Shown: positions 53,527 to 63,704, numbered from the stretch's first letter. The stretch is DNA of 64,000 nt from ENR-C587 sp942493235 (GCA_942493235.1 OW818676.1:1550001-1614000); one strand, 5' to 3'. Numbers and translations are program-made. Notes: generated by a model from the sequence alone, not told the origin.

Positions 53527-54109
53527 AGGCATGCATATTCTTATTTCCCGACCCCCTATCCTCTATCCCCAAATTCTACCAATGTTCAACAGCTAATGCT
53601 GTTGGAAGAGAAGAATCAATTTTCCAAACGCTACTATCCAATTCCTATTTCCTACTTCCCAATTCCGAAGAAAGAACCCACCCCGTCATCGCTTTGCGAT
53701 GCCACCCCTCCTTTTGGAGGGGAATTTGAAGAATAGTTACCCATATCTTCAATATATAATCTTTAAGCCCTCTCCTTCGGAGAGGGTTTGGGTGAGGTTG
53801 AAAGATTTTCGGTCCCCAGCCGCACTACGCAGAGCATAGTGCGGAGATGAAAGGGAGTGCCAACTTTCATTTTACCGATGTTCAACAGCTAACGATGTTG
53901 GAAGAAAGAACAACTTCCTAATTCCCAAACCCTATCCCCGAACCCCGAAGAAAGAACCACCCCGTCATCGCTTCGCGATGCCACCCCTCCAATTGGAGGG
54001 GAATTATAAGAAATAGCTGTTAACAGTTGCCTTTTACATCAATACATAATCTTTAAGCCCTCTCCTTCGGAGAGGGTTTGGGTGGGGTTGAAAGATTTTG
54101 AGCCACCAG

Positions 54110-54134
54110 CCATACTACGCAGAGCGTAGTATGG
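54110..54134. repeat. ACTACGC hairpin, covarying copy
   Basis: CCATACTACGC, loop AGA, GCGTAGTATGG. Relative to 53502 the third and fourth pairs changed on both arms (G-C to A-T and C-G to T-A), preserving the stem. Confidence 0.8.
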
Positions 54135-54311
54135 AGGCGAGCACTTCCTAACTCCCACTTCCCACTTCCCACTTCCTACTTTACAAACTTTATAACTTTG
54201 TACCCATTTATAATCGCGAAGAGTCAAAAATATATACATTATGCTTGTTAAGCATAGATATTTTTAGTAAATTGCATTTTATTATTTAATTATAATACAG
54301 TTAGGCGTGAT

Positions 54312-57300
54312 ATGAAGAGCTTATATTTTACTATTTTATTTTTATTATTTTCTTTGAGCTTTACTAATGCTCAAGATACTAATTGGCTGAAAATTATAAC
54401 CCACGAGGCAGGAATTGACTCTGCACGTGGCTCTCGAGTAGTAATCGCCGATGTCAATAAGGATAACTATCCGGATTTAATATGGGGAACCGGAAATATC
54501 AACAACAACAAAATAGGGATATTACTCAATATACCTAATCCGGACATTAACTCCATGATAAAAAGAGTTTTTCGTGATTTTACTGCCGAGTCTAATATTA
54601 ATCAAAACAGAGACCCTGAGAAAACCGGTAGAGTTGTCGATGTTTCCGCATTGGCAGATGTCGATAATGACGGTGATTTGGATTTGATTACATCTATTTA
54701 TTATCATAGGTTGCAAATGTATCAGGGGAGTAATGACCCGGGAGACCGCACCGAATTATTATTAAATGACGGGCAGGGACATTTCTCAATATTTAAAAAC
54801 AGCGGATTAAATACATTCAAATTAGTTGATACATTGCCCGATGGATTAGTTAATTGCACGGGTCTTGCATTTTTAGATTATGATTACGATGGTATCATTG
54901 ACCTCTATATGTCCACTTGGTTTTATGATTATGCGTCTAATTTAAGTCATAATAATAGCGGATATATTACTCCTGACCTATTATTAAAGGGTAATGGCGA
55001 CGGCACATTTACACTTCAAACTAATTCGGGTATTGAAAAAGTAAAGTATCCTATATACGGAGTAAATGTTACTGATTGGAATAATGACGGATGGCAGGAT
55101 GTAATTACTTCTCCGTATTGCCGTTCTGGAGGAAGCTTATTCCGAAACAATAAAAACGGAACATTTAGCGATGTAGCCGGTCAAGCAAATTATTCCGCTC
55201 AATTAATGCAAGGAGACAATGGACAGAATTTATGCCAGTGGGAAGCTCTTCCCGGAGATTTTGATAATGATGGCGATATGGACTTGCTTCAAATAAATGT
55301 TCACGGCGGATATAATGCTGGTGAAGGTCGAACTCACGTAACCCTTAATCAAGGTTCGGCTAAATCATATAATTACGAATGGGAACTTGATAGATTAACG
55401 AGAATAGCTCCTGATTCTACTCATATTAGTGATGATGGGGGCTCTTGGATAGATATTGATGCAGATACTAAATTAGATGTATTAATTGGTCAAATAGGCT
55501 ATAATAACGCTGCTAACGGCACTAATATGCAGGGGCAGACTAAAGTATATTTCTTAAAACAAAATGCTGATAATTATTTTAATGATATTTCCGCAGAACT
55601 TGGCTTTAATGAAACATTAGAAAACGGACATTCGATGGAGCCTTGCGATTATGATTTAGACGGAATTCAGGAAATATTTGTCAGCCATCAAATTTTAGAT
55701 ACTAATTATGTTAACGGCGAAATGAAAATTACTGACTATATGCAGATTGAGCTTTTGGAAAATAAGGTTGCCCGAGACAGTAATTTCATATCTGTTAAAT
55801 TAGACCCTCCGGCTGATTGCAATAAATCTGCTATCGGCTCTAGAATAACAGTTTATTCCGATGATGTTATTCAGATTCGTGAGGTTCAAGCCGGTAACGG
55901 GCATTTTGCTGGGCAGCAACCATTTATTCAGAATTTTGGGATGAGCAAACGCCAAATTGATTCCATTGTAGTCAGATGGCCTAATAATACTCTTCAGACT
56001 ACCTTAGTGAAAAATCCTGAAATTAATACAATTATTCAAATCGGAGCTGAGGGCAAAACCGGATTTCTGTTGCCAAATACAGAGTCTTATTCTCTAATAT
56101 CTTTTGAAAAGCCATATATAAATACTCCTGATATAGATACCGGAACTACTTATACTATAGCTTTCAATGTAAAAAATTCAGGTAACAAGCCAATTAATGT
56201 CAGCAATGTCTCGATAATATCAGATGAAAATGTATATACTTTAGAATCAGAAACTTCATTTACATTAGCTGCCGGCTTAACAAAAGTAATCAACGTGGAT
56301 TTTCTACCTACCGAAAGAAAGATATATTATGGAAAAGTCCAATTTAATTCTGATGCTACTAATGAGCAAATTAGTTATCAAGTAATAAAAGGGCATGGAT
56401 ATGCTCCTAAACCTCTTATTGAAGTAGATGCCGATAGCATATTATTTGCTAATATTTGGAAAGATTCAGTTCTAACTGCTAAATTGGGAGTTAAAAACAT
56501 TGGCGTAAAAGACTTGATTTTTTCTGAAATTAAAATAGAAAACACATACTTGAAATCATTTTCTATAATAGGTACACCGGCTGATACACTAAAACCCGGC
56601 GAAACGCAATATATAACTATTCAATTTAAGCCTGTATTTATTAAGGTATATTCGACCAATTTGATAATAAAAAGTAACGCTTTTAATGCTACTACATTGT
56701 TAGTTCCAATAACTGCAGTTTGTGACGGACCTTCACCTATAATTTCAACTAATGTCGGCACTCTGCTATTCTTATCTACTGAAATCGGAACTACTAAAGA
56801 TAAAGTTCTCGAAATATCAAATAAAGGTAATGCTCCTCTAACTATTTCGAATATTGATTTAGATTCATTATCAGATATATTTCTAATAGCCGAACATCCT
56901 ACACCATTAGTAGTTAAAAAAGATTCGACATATTATTTAACTGTCAGCTTTGTTCCTAATGACGACTTAAAGCATATAGTAAATATGAATTTATACTCCG
57001 ACGATAGGGCTAATCCTAAATCAACTGTTATATTGAGCGGAAAAGGTAAAAAATTAGGTATTGAAGATGACTGTCTCGAATGTAATTCATTTATAGTAGA
57101 GCTAAGCCCAAATCCGGCAAATGGTAGAGTTAATTTGAATTTCAAAAATGTAAAATACCTAAATAGTCAAATATCAATGAAATTGTATGATTTATCCGGT
57201 AGGATTATTACTCGCTACGAGTTCAATCCATCATTACAGCCAAATTTTGATATGATGCTTGAATTACCAAACTTAACAAATGGAATGTATTACTTGAATA

Positions 57301-57353
57301 TTCAAATCGGATTTACCGACGAAACTATTCCGATTAGCATTCAGATGGATTAA
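54312..57353 (+). CDS. Secreted FG-GAP/VCBS and ASPIC-UnbV protein with T9SS tail
   Basis: A 1013-residue surface protein. After the signal peptide (ending TNAQD), residues about 35-400 carry at least seven calcium-loop FG-GAP/VCBS motifs (DVNKDNYPDLIWG, DVDNDGDLDLITS, DYDYDGIIDLYMS, DWNNDGWQDVITS, DFDNDGDMDLLQ), predicting a beta-propeller. An ASPIC/UnbV domain follows (about 490-565, GSRITVYSDD and IDSIVVRWPNN), then three ASH/choice-of-anchor-like Ig repeats (about 590-910). A type A T9SS sorting domain ends the protein (LSPNPANGRVNLNF, NGMYYLNIQI). It is probably an adhesive or binding surface protein. A bidirectional terminator follows. Confidence 0.88.
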   Translation: MKSLYFTILFLLFSLSFTNAQDTNWLKIITHEAGIDSARGSRVVIADVNKDNYPDLIWGTGNINNNKIGILLNIPNPDINSMIKRVFRDFTAESNINQNRDPEKTGRVVDVSALADVDNDGDLDLITSIYYHRLQMYQGSNDPGDRTELLLNDGQGHFSIFKNSGLNTFKLVDTLPDGLVNCTGLAFLDYDYDGIIDLYMSTWFYDYASNLSHNNSGYITPDLLLKGNGDGTFTLQTNSGIEKVKYPIYGVNVTDWNNDGWQDVITSPYCRSGGSLFRNNKNGTFSDVAGQANYSAQLMQGDNGQNLCQWEALPGDFDNDGDMDLLQINVHGGYNAGEGRTHVTLNQGSAKSYNYEWELDRLTRIAPDSTHISDDGGSWIDIDADTKLDVLIGQIGYNNAANGTNMQGQTKVYFLKQNADNYFNDISAELGFNETLENGHSMEPCDYDLDGIQEIFVSHQILDTNYVNGEMKITDYMQIELLENKVARDSNFISVKLDPPADCNKSAIGSRITVYSDDVIQIREVQAGNGHFAGQQPFIQNFGMSKRQIDSIVVRWPNNTLQTTLVKNPEINTIIQIGAEGKTGFLLPNTESYSLISFEKPYINTPDIDTGTTYTIAFNVKNSGNKPINVSNVSIISDENVYTLESETSFTLAAGLTKVINVDFLPTERKIYYGKVQFNSDATNEQISYQVIKGHGYAPKPLIEVDADSILFANIWKDSVLTAKLGVKNIGVKDLIFSEIKIENTYLKSFSIIGTPADTLKPGETQYITIQFKPVFIKVYSTNLIIKSNAFNATTLLVPITAVCDGPSPIISTNVGTLLFLSTEIGTTKDKVLEISNKGNAPLTISNIDLDSLSDIFLIAEHPTPLVVKKDSTYYLTVSFVPNDDLKHIVNMNLYSDDRANPKSTVILSGKGKKLGIEDDCLECNSFIVELSPNPANGRVNLNFKNVKYLNSQISMKLYDLSGRIITRYEFNPSLQPNFDMMLELPNLTNGMYYLNIQIGFTDETIPISIQMD

Positions 57354-57370
57354 TATTTTCAATAAATACA

Positions 57371-57405
57371 AAACCCCTAACAGATTTAATTACTGATAGG
57401 GGTTT
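57371..57405. terminator. Bidirectional terminator between convergent genes
   Basis: AAACCCCTAACAG (57371-57383) pairs with CTGATAGGGGTTT (57393-57405) with one mismatch. T-rich sequence follows on both strands. It separates the FG-GAP gene from aclA, which converge here. Confidence 0.75.
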
Positions 57406-57423
57406 ATTATATATTCTAAATTA

Positions 57424-60150
57424 TTATAATATAAATTGGAGTTGAGATTGAGGCGTACGGCAGTCCATATCGGTACCACGTGAACGGTGGTCGATAATTT
57501 CGGCAGATACACCGATAGCACGCCCGATAAGGAATAGGATAAATACTAATTCCTGAATATCATTGGTGCTAACGCTACCTTTAGCCAAGTCTTCCCAAAC
57601 TAATTTAAGAGCTATAACAGATATTACCGCATCAACATTGACGCAGAATACATTACGAGTAGCCCCTTCATTGAATAATTCGACTACTAATTTATGATAA
57701 AAATCTAAAAATACATTATAGATTCCTTTTTGCTCTAATTCATGGCTGACGAATTGCTCTCTCGGGTCATAATTAACATCATTACCTTTGAAAACAGGGT
57801 GATTTACGCAAGGGATTCTTGAATAAGTCAACTTACCGCCGTCTTTGGAATCTTTAACATAATCTCTATATTGAATCGCCGCTTTATTTGCTATAGATTT
57901 CAGGTCGAATGATAAATTTTTATCGCCCGGATTAGTCAATTTAATATCTTTAAAAATATTTAAAAGATAGTCCACAGCTTCAAATCCGTTACCGCCATGA
58001 GCAAAGCCGGTATTAAGCATAAACCCAGCAAATGCTGTAGGTATATAATTTCTTGCGGAAACTGATTCCTTAGCACCTTTTGCCGAAATTGTGCCCGGTC
58101 CATTAGAAAGCGTCAGCCCGATTAAATATTTCAATTCAATCAATTCGCTATCTTTTGGTTCGCGATTAAATAATATTCTGAAAGTATTATTAGTGAAGCT
58201 CTCGGTCATATTATGTGGCTTCATCTCTGTCAATTTCTGCCAGAATTTATTATTTTTTCGGTCAAGAACAGTGAAAGCAACCAAATTGGAAATTACATAG
58301 AAATAGCTCAATACATCTTCGGCGGTCTCGCGGGTGATGCGTTTCTCAAGCATTGGTTTCCAGAAAATACTCAAGGCTAACGAAGCAAGTAAAAATTCAA
58401 ATTTATCTTTTATATGTAAATTATGTTTTTCGGAATAAGAAATAATAAATTGACATAATTGTAATGATTCGCATTTTTTATCGAATTTCTTTATTTCTTT
58501 TAGTAAATATTCTCCCAGAGTATCGGACTGATTAGCGGTAGCATTAAGTATTTCTTTTTCAATCAATGCTACTACTTTATCGGAATACTTTGTTGTATTT
58601 TCATCAATTCCGTTTTCGCGGATTATATCTATAATCAAACTACTGTAATATTTAGTTTTTTTGATATAATCATTATTACCGATAGACAGTATTTGACTTG
58701 CCAAATAAGCATTCGGTGAAGCACCGTTATGCTTGGCATAGTCGATAGCGTCCATTCTTTCGGCATCAACTTTAAGTAACAAATTCAGCAATACGTTAAT
58801 TGTATTAATATCTTTCTGTTCAGGCATGATTTTAGCAAGGCAGAAATAAATATTTTCTTCAATCGAATTTTTAGACAATTCTAAAATTGATTTGCCATGT
58901 ATCTCGGTAACTTGGGATTTAGAATCCATCCGAGAAGCACCGGATTTATCTGCCATATTCTGGCGTAAATATTGAGCACCTATATGCTTATTGATTTCGA
59001 GAATTTGCTTATCATAAGGCTCAATTGCTTTAACCAATGGCAAGTCTAATTCTTTAGGTAATTTAACTACATTGTCGCTCATCCATAATTTTAGGGATAA
59101 ATCACCTGAAGAAGCAAAGTCAGGTTTTTCATCAATTTTTTCAAATACAGCATTCATGGCTTTAGGGAAGTCTTGAATAGATGCTATTCTGACTCCGAGC
59201 TTGCTTACTACAGGATTTTCAGGATTAAAGCAAGGCACGCCGAAATAATCGTCAAACCACTGCTCTTTGGTAATAGCATCGTCTCCACTGCCACCAAGTG
59301 CCCCTGCATGACCGCAAGAACGCGTTAGATCCTTTTTCCAACGTCCGGTAACGCAGACTACTATAGGCTTACTGAATGAAAATCTCCTTTCGCTAATCCA
59401 ATCAAGAGCGATTTTCTCGTAATATCCTCCCGGCTCTACATATAGAGCAATTGCACGAGTTCTCGGGTCATTCTGGGCAGCATATAAAAATTCAGGAAGT
59501 GCGAAGTGAATATACACATCTTTTCCTGAGCTTACTGCTGTAGAAATACCGAAACCGCCTGTACGTAAGTATTCACTTATTGTAGTAGTGAAATTACCCG
59601 AATTTGAATGCACTGCAATAGTACCTTTTTGCAATGTTTCCCCGGGATGGTCTCCACCCAAAGCACCGCCGATACGCACATTATCCCATACATTGGCAAC
59701 ACCTAAACAGTTAGCTCCGACTACATCAACCCCAGCTTCTTGGCACATGAATCTAATCATCATAGAGTCTTTGGCAGGTACTTTTTCGGTTACGATAATA
59801 ATGCGTTTTAAATCGTTATTATATAATATTAACTCGGAGACTGCTTGACTAACTGCAGCCGGAGGTAAATAAATTACGCCTACATCAAATGTGATGCCGG
59901 CACGCATTACTTCGCGAATACTTTTAAATACCGGTATATCTCCGATTTTTGTTTCAATTTTGCCGCCTCTGCCGTATTGAACGCCTGCTACTACATTTCC
60001 GTTGGAATATTCGTGAGATACCGGAGTAACTTTGCGAGATTCAGAACCGAGAATATTTATTACGCATGCTTTTGAGTCTTTAGTAACCAATTCCTCAAGA
60101 GAATATACTCCTACATAATATGGGAATGGTTTAGAAATTAATTGTTTCAT
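57424..60150 (-). CDS. aclA: Divergent ATP-citrate lyase large (citrate synthase-like) subunit
   Basis: A 908-residue protein matching the C-terminal part of ACLY and the AclA subunit: a CoA-binding and succinyl-CoA-synthetase-like portion (about 1-340) with the phospho-histidine H281 in SCGHAGALGG, then a citrate-synthase-like domain. ATP-citrate lyase splits citrate with CoA and ATP to acetyl-CoA and oxaloacetate, feeding lipid synthesis or the reductive TCA cycle. By eye, the segment LTLSNGPGTISAKG aligns with the ACLY TADHGP region, placing Asn where ACLY has a citrate-binding His. A His in NTGFAHGGNG, another in CVNHPVF, and an Asp in NVDAVISV are kept. Chlorobi AclA is about 610 residues, so roughly 250-300 residues are extra, mostly between about 440 and 680. 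The aclB-like gene lies 24 bases upstream. Citrate as the real substrate is likely but not proven. Confidence 0.75.
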   Translation of the reverse strand: MKQLISKPFPYYVGVYSLEELVTKDSKACVINILGSESRKVTPVSHEYSNGNVVAGVQYGRGGKIETKIGDIPVFKSIREVMRAGITFDVGVIYLPPAAVSQAVSELILYNNDLKRIIIVTEKVPAKDSMMIRFMCQEAGVDVVGANCLGVANVWDNVRIGGALGGDHPGETLQKGTIAVHSNSGNFTTTISEYLRTGGFGISTAVSSGKDVYIHFALPEFLYAAQNDPRTRAIALYVEPGGYYEKIALDWISERRFSFSKPIVVCVTGRWKKDLTRSCGHAGALGGSGDDAITKEQWFDDYFGVPCFNPENPVVSKLGVRIASIQDFPKAMNAVFEKIDEKPDFASSGDLSLKLWMSDNVVKLPKELDLPLVKAIEPYDKQILEINKHIGAQYLRQNMADKSGASRMDSKSQVTEIHGKSILELSKNSIEENIYFCLAKIMPEQKDINTINVLLNLLLKVDAERMDAIDYAKHNGASPNAYLASQILSIGNNDYIKKTKYYSSLIIDIIRENGIDENTTKYSDKVVALIEKEILNATANQSDTLGEYLLKEIKKFDKKCESLQLCQFIISYSEKHNLHIKDKFEFLLASLALSIFWKPMLEKRITRETAEDVLSYFYVISNLVAFTVLDRKNNKFWQKLTEMKPHNMTESFTNNTFRILFNREPKDSELIELKYLIGLTLSNGPGTISAKGAKESVSARNYIPTAFAGFMLNTGFAHGGNGFEAVDYLLNIFKDIKLTNPGDKNLSFDLKSIANKAAIQYRDYVKDSKDGGKLTYSRIPCVNHPVFKGNDVNYDPREQFVSHELEQKGIYNVFLDFYHKLVVELFNEGATRNVFCVNVDAVISVIALKLVWEDLAKGSVSTNDIQELVFILFLIGRAIGVSAEIIDHRSRGTDMDCRTPQSQLQFIL

Positions 60151-60174
60151 AATTTATACCTGTTATAATTTTTT

Positions 60175-61503
60175 TTACATAAATTTTTTGATATAGTCGG
60201 CTTTGCCTTCTTTTGCCCAGAAGTCATCTATGCGTTTTGCATATTCGATAGTTCTAATCATAGAAGTATCATAACCGAATATTTTATAAGGCAATTTCAA
60301 AGTATCTAAAATATCTTTGGCGTAGAACATACCTTGAATTAAGTTTGGTCCGCCTCTGCCTATAACGGTATAAATCGGTTTTTTGCCAAATTCGGCAAAA
60401 TGGTCTCGTAACGCATCAAATATACCTTTGAAAGTAACGTATATATCGGTATTATTAGCTTTACCGCCGATAATTAAAAGTACATTCGCTTGGTCTATCC
60501 AATGCTTCATAACGATTTTACTAATTTCATATATTTTTTCATAAGGCGGATTGCCACCGAAATCGGAAGCAAATATCGCTTTGGTGCCAAGTGTCTCTGT
60601 AGCCGCCGAATTTGCACCACCGCCAAACATAAACGGAACTATCGAGCCGGCATTATTGACTTCTACAACGTCGCTCTGCCCCTGATATGTACGCAACTGA
60701 TTTATCTCATTTTCAAATTTTGATGTTTCGGTAATAAATATGGAATAGGGGAGTCCGGTTCTCTTCCAGTCCGGATTATCTTGGTCAAATGCAGCTTTTA
60801 AATCGCAAGCTACAGGTATGAAGCTATTGCCTACTTTTTTAATTCTTATTGGATTAAGCTCAAGAGTAGTTACTCCGAAGTTGGCATATAAATCCCATAA
60901 TCTTGGTAAAAACTGAACAAGTGGAGAGATAAAGGCTTCGGGACAACCTAAATCGTTCAGTGCATTAGTAACGTCGAATGACTTAATGCCTATAAATGGG
61001 TCTATCCAAACTATTGCTTTTTTATCAGCTGGAAGTTCTTCGATATCCATTCCTCCGAAAGGAGTGATAGTAAATACAGGTTTGCGTTCAACAGTTGAAT
61101 CGGTAATGCTAAAGTATAATTCCATATTACACTCAGAAGGAACAAATTCTTCAAATACTACGCCATTGGCTTTTATCGTCTTTGACCCGTATTTGTGAGA
61201 TGCAAAATAAAGCTCTTCTTTTGCTTTGTTCACATCTTCGATAGAGTCAACGATTTTTACTAACCCGGCTTTCCCTTTTTTGCCAACACCTCCGGAGAAG
61301 TATGGTTTAACTACTATTTTGCCGGTTGGCTTCATTAATTGCTCAATTTCTTCATTAGTAGCAGATCCTGTTAAGTTCTTTGCATAAGGAAATTCAACTA
61401 AATCAAGTAATCTTGAGCCATATCTTAGTCCCGATATTTGCACTGTAATACTTCCTATACTATTCAATAAATAATTTAGATTTCTTATGACGAACGCATT
61501 CAT
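60175..61503 (-). CDS. aclB: ATP-citrate lyase small (ATP-grasp/CoA-ligase) subunit
   Basis: A 442-residue counterpart of the N-terminal part of ACLY. It has an ATP-grasp region (KIVVKPYFSGGVGKKGKAGL, FEEFVPSECNMELYFSI), the metal/citrate region (TLELNPIRI, VACDLKAAFD), and the citrate-side ligase domain (MFGGGANSAATETLG, IIGGKANNTDIYVTFKGI, GRGGPNLIQG). The order B then A on one transcript (24-base gap) matches Chlorobi aclBA. It should form an A/B complex with the downstream protein. The first 25 residues are not similar to other AclB starts, so a start nearer residue 15 is possible. Confidence 0.82.
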   Translation of the reverse strand: MNAFVIRNLNYLLNSIGSITVQISGLRYGSRLLDLVEFPYAKNLTGSATNEEIEQLMKPTGKIVVKPYFSGGVGKKGKAGLVKIVDSIEDVNKAKEELYFASHKYGSKTIKANGVVFEEFVPSECNMELYFSITDSTVERKPVFTITPFGGMDIEELPADKKAIVWIDPFIGIKSFDVTNALNDLGCPEAFISPLVQFLPRLWDLYANFGVTTLELNPIRIKKVGNSFIPVACDLKAAFDQDNPDWKRTGLPYSIFITETSKFENEINQLRTYQGQSDVVEVNNAGSIVPFMFGGGANSAATETLGTKAIFASDFGGNPPYEKIYEISKIVMKHWIDQANVLLIIGGKANNTDIYVTFKGIFDALRDHFAEFGKKPIYTVIGRGGPNLIQGMFYAKDILDTLKLPYKIFGYDTSMIRTIEYAKRIDDFWAKEGKADYIKKFM

Positions 61504-61789
61504 CTTTTAGGTTAAATTATTTTATTAGGACAATTTTATCCTTAAAGAATATAATAATTTGTTAATAAATAAAATAAATAAGTTTATAGAGAATAAAATA
61601 CTGATTGAGAGAGTTAATCAAGTGTTGAAATAATAATTGCTTAGTAAGTAAAAAGGTAAATAATGATTTATTTGTATATTTTATAACATTTACTATTTGA
61701 ATTCGTACAAAGGTCTTGTAACAATTATAAAATGATATTAAAACATTCCATTCCCAACTTTCTATTTTAAACTTTCTTTCTACCAATAT
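61504..61789. other. AT-rich region upstream of aclB
   Basis: There is no gene or clear promoter consensus. It is bounded on the far side by repeat cluster C. Confidence 0.4.
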
Positions 61790-62504
61790 TCAACAGCTAA
61801 AGCTGTTGGAAGAAAAGCCACACTACGCAGAGCATAGAGTGGAGGCATGCATATCCCTATTTCCGAAACCCGAAACCCGAACCCCGATAAAAGAACCACC
61901 CCGTCATCGCTTCGCGATGCCACCCCTCCAATGGATGGGAATTTGAAGATTAGTCTATAAAGTGTTACCCATATCTTCAATATATAATCTTTAAGCCCTC
62001 TCCTTCGGAGAGGGTTTGGGTGAGGTTGAAAGATTTTTCAACCACCAGCCGCACTACGCAGAGCATAGTGCGGAGGCGAACATATTCCTATTTTCAAATA
62101 CAGATAGCATTGGAAGAGAAAAAAGAAAAAGGGGGTAGCAAATTCTTTCTACCAATATTCAACATCTAACGATGTTGGAAGAGAAATCCATACATGATCT
62201 TAAAGCCCTCCCCTTGGGGAGGGTTTGGGTGGGGTTGAAAGATTTTCGCCACCAGCCACACTACGCAGAGCATAGAGTGGAGACATGCATATTCCTATTT
62301 TCAAATACAGATAGCATTGGAAGAGAAGAAAGAAAAAGGGAGTACCAGTTTCATGTTACCAATATTCAACAGCTAACGCTGTTGGAAGACCAGCCGCACT
62401 ACGCAGAGCATAGTACGGAGATGTACATATTTCAACTTCCCACTTCCCACTTCCTAATTCCTAATTTATAACTTTATAACTTTCAACTTTACGAACTTTA
62501 TAAC
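61790..62504. repeat. Mosaic cluster of hairpin-forming intergenic repeats (C)
   Basis: The same modules as clusters A and B: a CAACAGCTAAAGCTGTTG hairpin (61792-61809), a CATCGCTTCGCGATG hairpin (61905-61919), a CCCTCTCCTTCGGAGAGGG stem (about 61996), three ACTACGC stems, and the CAACATC/GATGTTG hairpin (62160-62177). Reading frames here are chance translations of the repeat. Confidence 0.8.
62160..62177. repeat. Covarying copy of the CAACAGC hairpin
   Basis: CAACATC, loop TAAC, GATGTTG. Compared with the common CAACAGC/GCTGTTG form (for example 50857-50874), one pair changed on both arms, keeping a 7-bp stem. Confidence 0.7.
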
Positions 62505-63269
62505 TTAAATTACTGTTCTCTTTCTCACATATTTGTAGTTGCCGATGCGAACCTCTATAATGTAATCTCCGGGGGGCATACGGCGACCTTTATCATCGCG
62601 TAAGTTCCAAGTTAGAGAATACGAACCCGGGTTTTGAGAACCTTTGAAGATGGTCTGAACCACGACTGCTTGAATAGAATAGACAACTACTTCAACATTG
62701 ATAGTAGATTCCAATTTATAAGATATGGTAGGAGTAACATCCTCTATAATTCCAAGGAACATACCGATAGTATTTAGTTGCATTTTAAATCCGAATGGCA
62801 TATAAGTAGGAGTAAAAGGCACATACATAGATTGTAAAATATTATTTTGATATTGGGCGATTTCAACGGCAGATGGTGCATAATAACTATTAGGCACAGT
62901 CAGATTTTTTCTGATTACATCATTGGCGGATAGATTGCTACCGGTATAATATTGAATTTCGGCACCGGTTTGCATTAATTCCGACCAGAAACGAGTATAA
63001 TTCGGGAGTTTTGTCTTTAATGCTCTATAGTAAGCAGAATCCTGCTCGGCAGTATAGTGGTGTCTGTCAAGAGAATCGCCACCGGGAAGAATATAGCGAT
63101 TATTAATATCGCTATTACTTTTCTCTTTACCGATTAGTTTTTCCAAGTCTGTTCTTTTATCGTCTTGAATGATAATTGTTTTGCTAGTGTCCTGAGTACC
63201 ACAGTAAACCGGAATGATTCCGCAAGAACTAATTATCAGTAATAATATTAAGGCTGTATTCTTTATCAT
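62505..63269 (-). CDS. Predicted lipoprotein with FlgD-like Ig domain
   Basis: A 254-residue exported protein. The N-terminal hydrophobic segment ends IISSCGII, a plausible lipobox. Residues 30-170 are polar with no known motif. The last 75 residues (INVEVVVYSIQAVVVQTIF, GSYSLTWNLRDDKGRRMPPG, YIIEVRIGNYKYVRKRTVI) match the FlgD Ig-like/C-terminal T9SS-type beta-sandwich often seen at the end of Bacteroidota and Chlorobi secreted proteins. The function is unknown. It sits between repeat cluster C and a gene-free gap. Confidence 0.65.
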   Translation of the reverse strand: MIKNTALILLLIISSCGIIPVYCGTQDTSKTIIIQDDKRTDLEKLIGKEKSNSDINNRYILPGGDSLDRHHYTAEQDSAYYRALKTKLPNYTRFWSELMQTGAEIQYYTGSNLSANDVIRKNLTVPNSYYAPSAVEIAQYQNNILQSMYVPFTPTYMPFGFKMQLNTIGMFLGIIEDVTPTISYKLESTINVEVVVYSIQAVVVQTIFKGSQNPGSYSLTWNLRDDKGRRMPPGDYIIEVRIGNYKYVRKRTVI

Positions 63270-63704
63270 AATCTTTTTTATTTATCAACATACTTTTATA
63301 ATAACGTAACAAAATATAATAAGATACTAAAATAATAAATATATTTTAAATTATGTCGTTTTTTTTTGATGTAAATTGTGCCATTTGCAAGATATACCGG
63401 TACAAATGAAGTCTCTGCTTTACAATCGGAAAACTGTTAGTTTAAGTTAAACATTAATTTTTATATTGATTTTTATACTGTGATTGATACTATTATAGTT
63501 GTCGTAAATATAGAATATCATATCTTATTAAATAAATTATTTGGTATCAACATCAGCCTTTCTCCACTGTAAAAATACTAAAAACTGTAGCAAAAATCTG
63601 CTTCCTACATTTACTTCTACACTTCAGCGTGAGAAGCAGTGATTCAGAGTAATTGCTATTAGTAGCAAAACGTTAGTAATTATTTGTAACAGTCTATAAT
63701 GCAA
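63270..63704. other. AT-rich intergenic region
   Basis: About 435 bases with no gene, repeat family member or RNA that I can recognise. Confidence 0.5.

Larger units (their letters stand above)
53199..54240. repeat. Mosaic cluster of hairpin-forming intergenic repeats (B)
   Basis: A continuation of cluster A beyond the IS. It contains CATCGCTTCGCGATG-type hairpins at 53346, 53687 (one base changed) and 53966, and ACTACGC stems at 53502-53526, 53820-53844 and 54110-54134. Other parts are CCCTCTCCTTCGGAGAGGG stems near 53768 and 54058 and CAACAGC hairpins near 53246, 53587 and 53881. No gene is supported. Confidence 0.85.

Noticed and set aside
53419..53736. Two overlapping plus-strand frames in cluster B, with a look-alike at 62172
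   Set aside because: The similarity between them reflects the DNA repeat, not a conserved protein; there is no start context or known motif.
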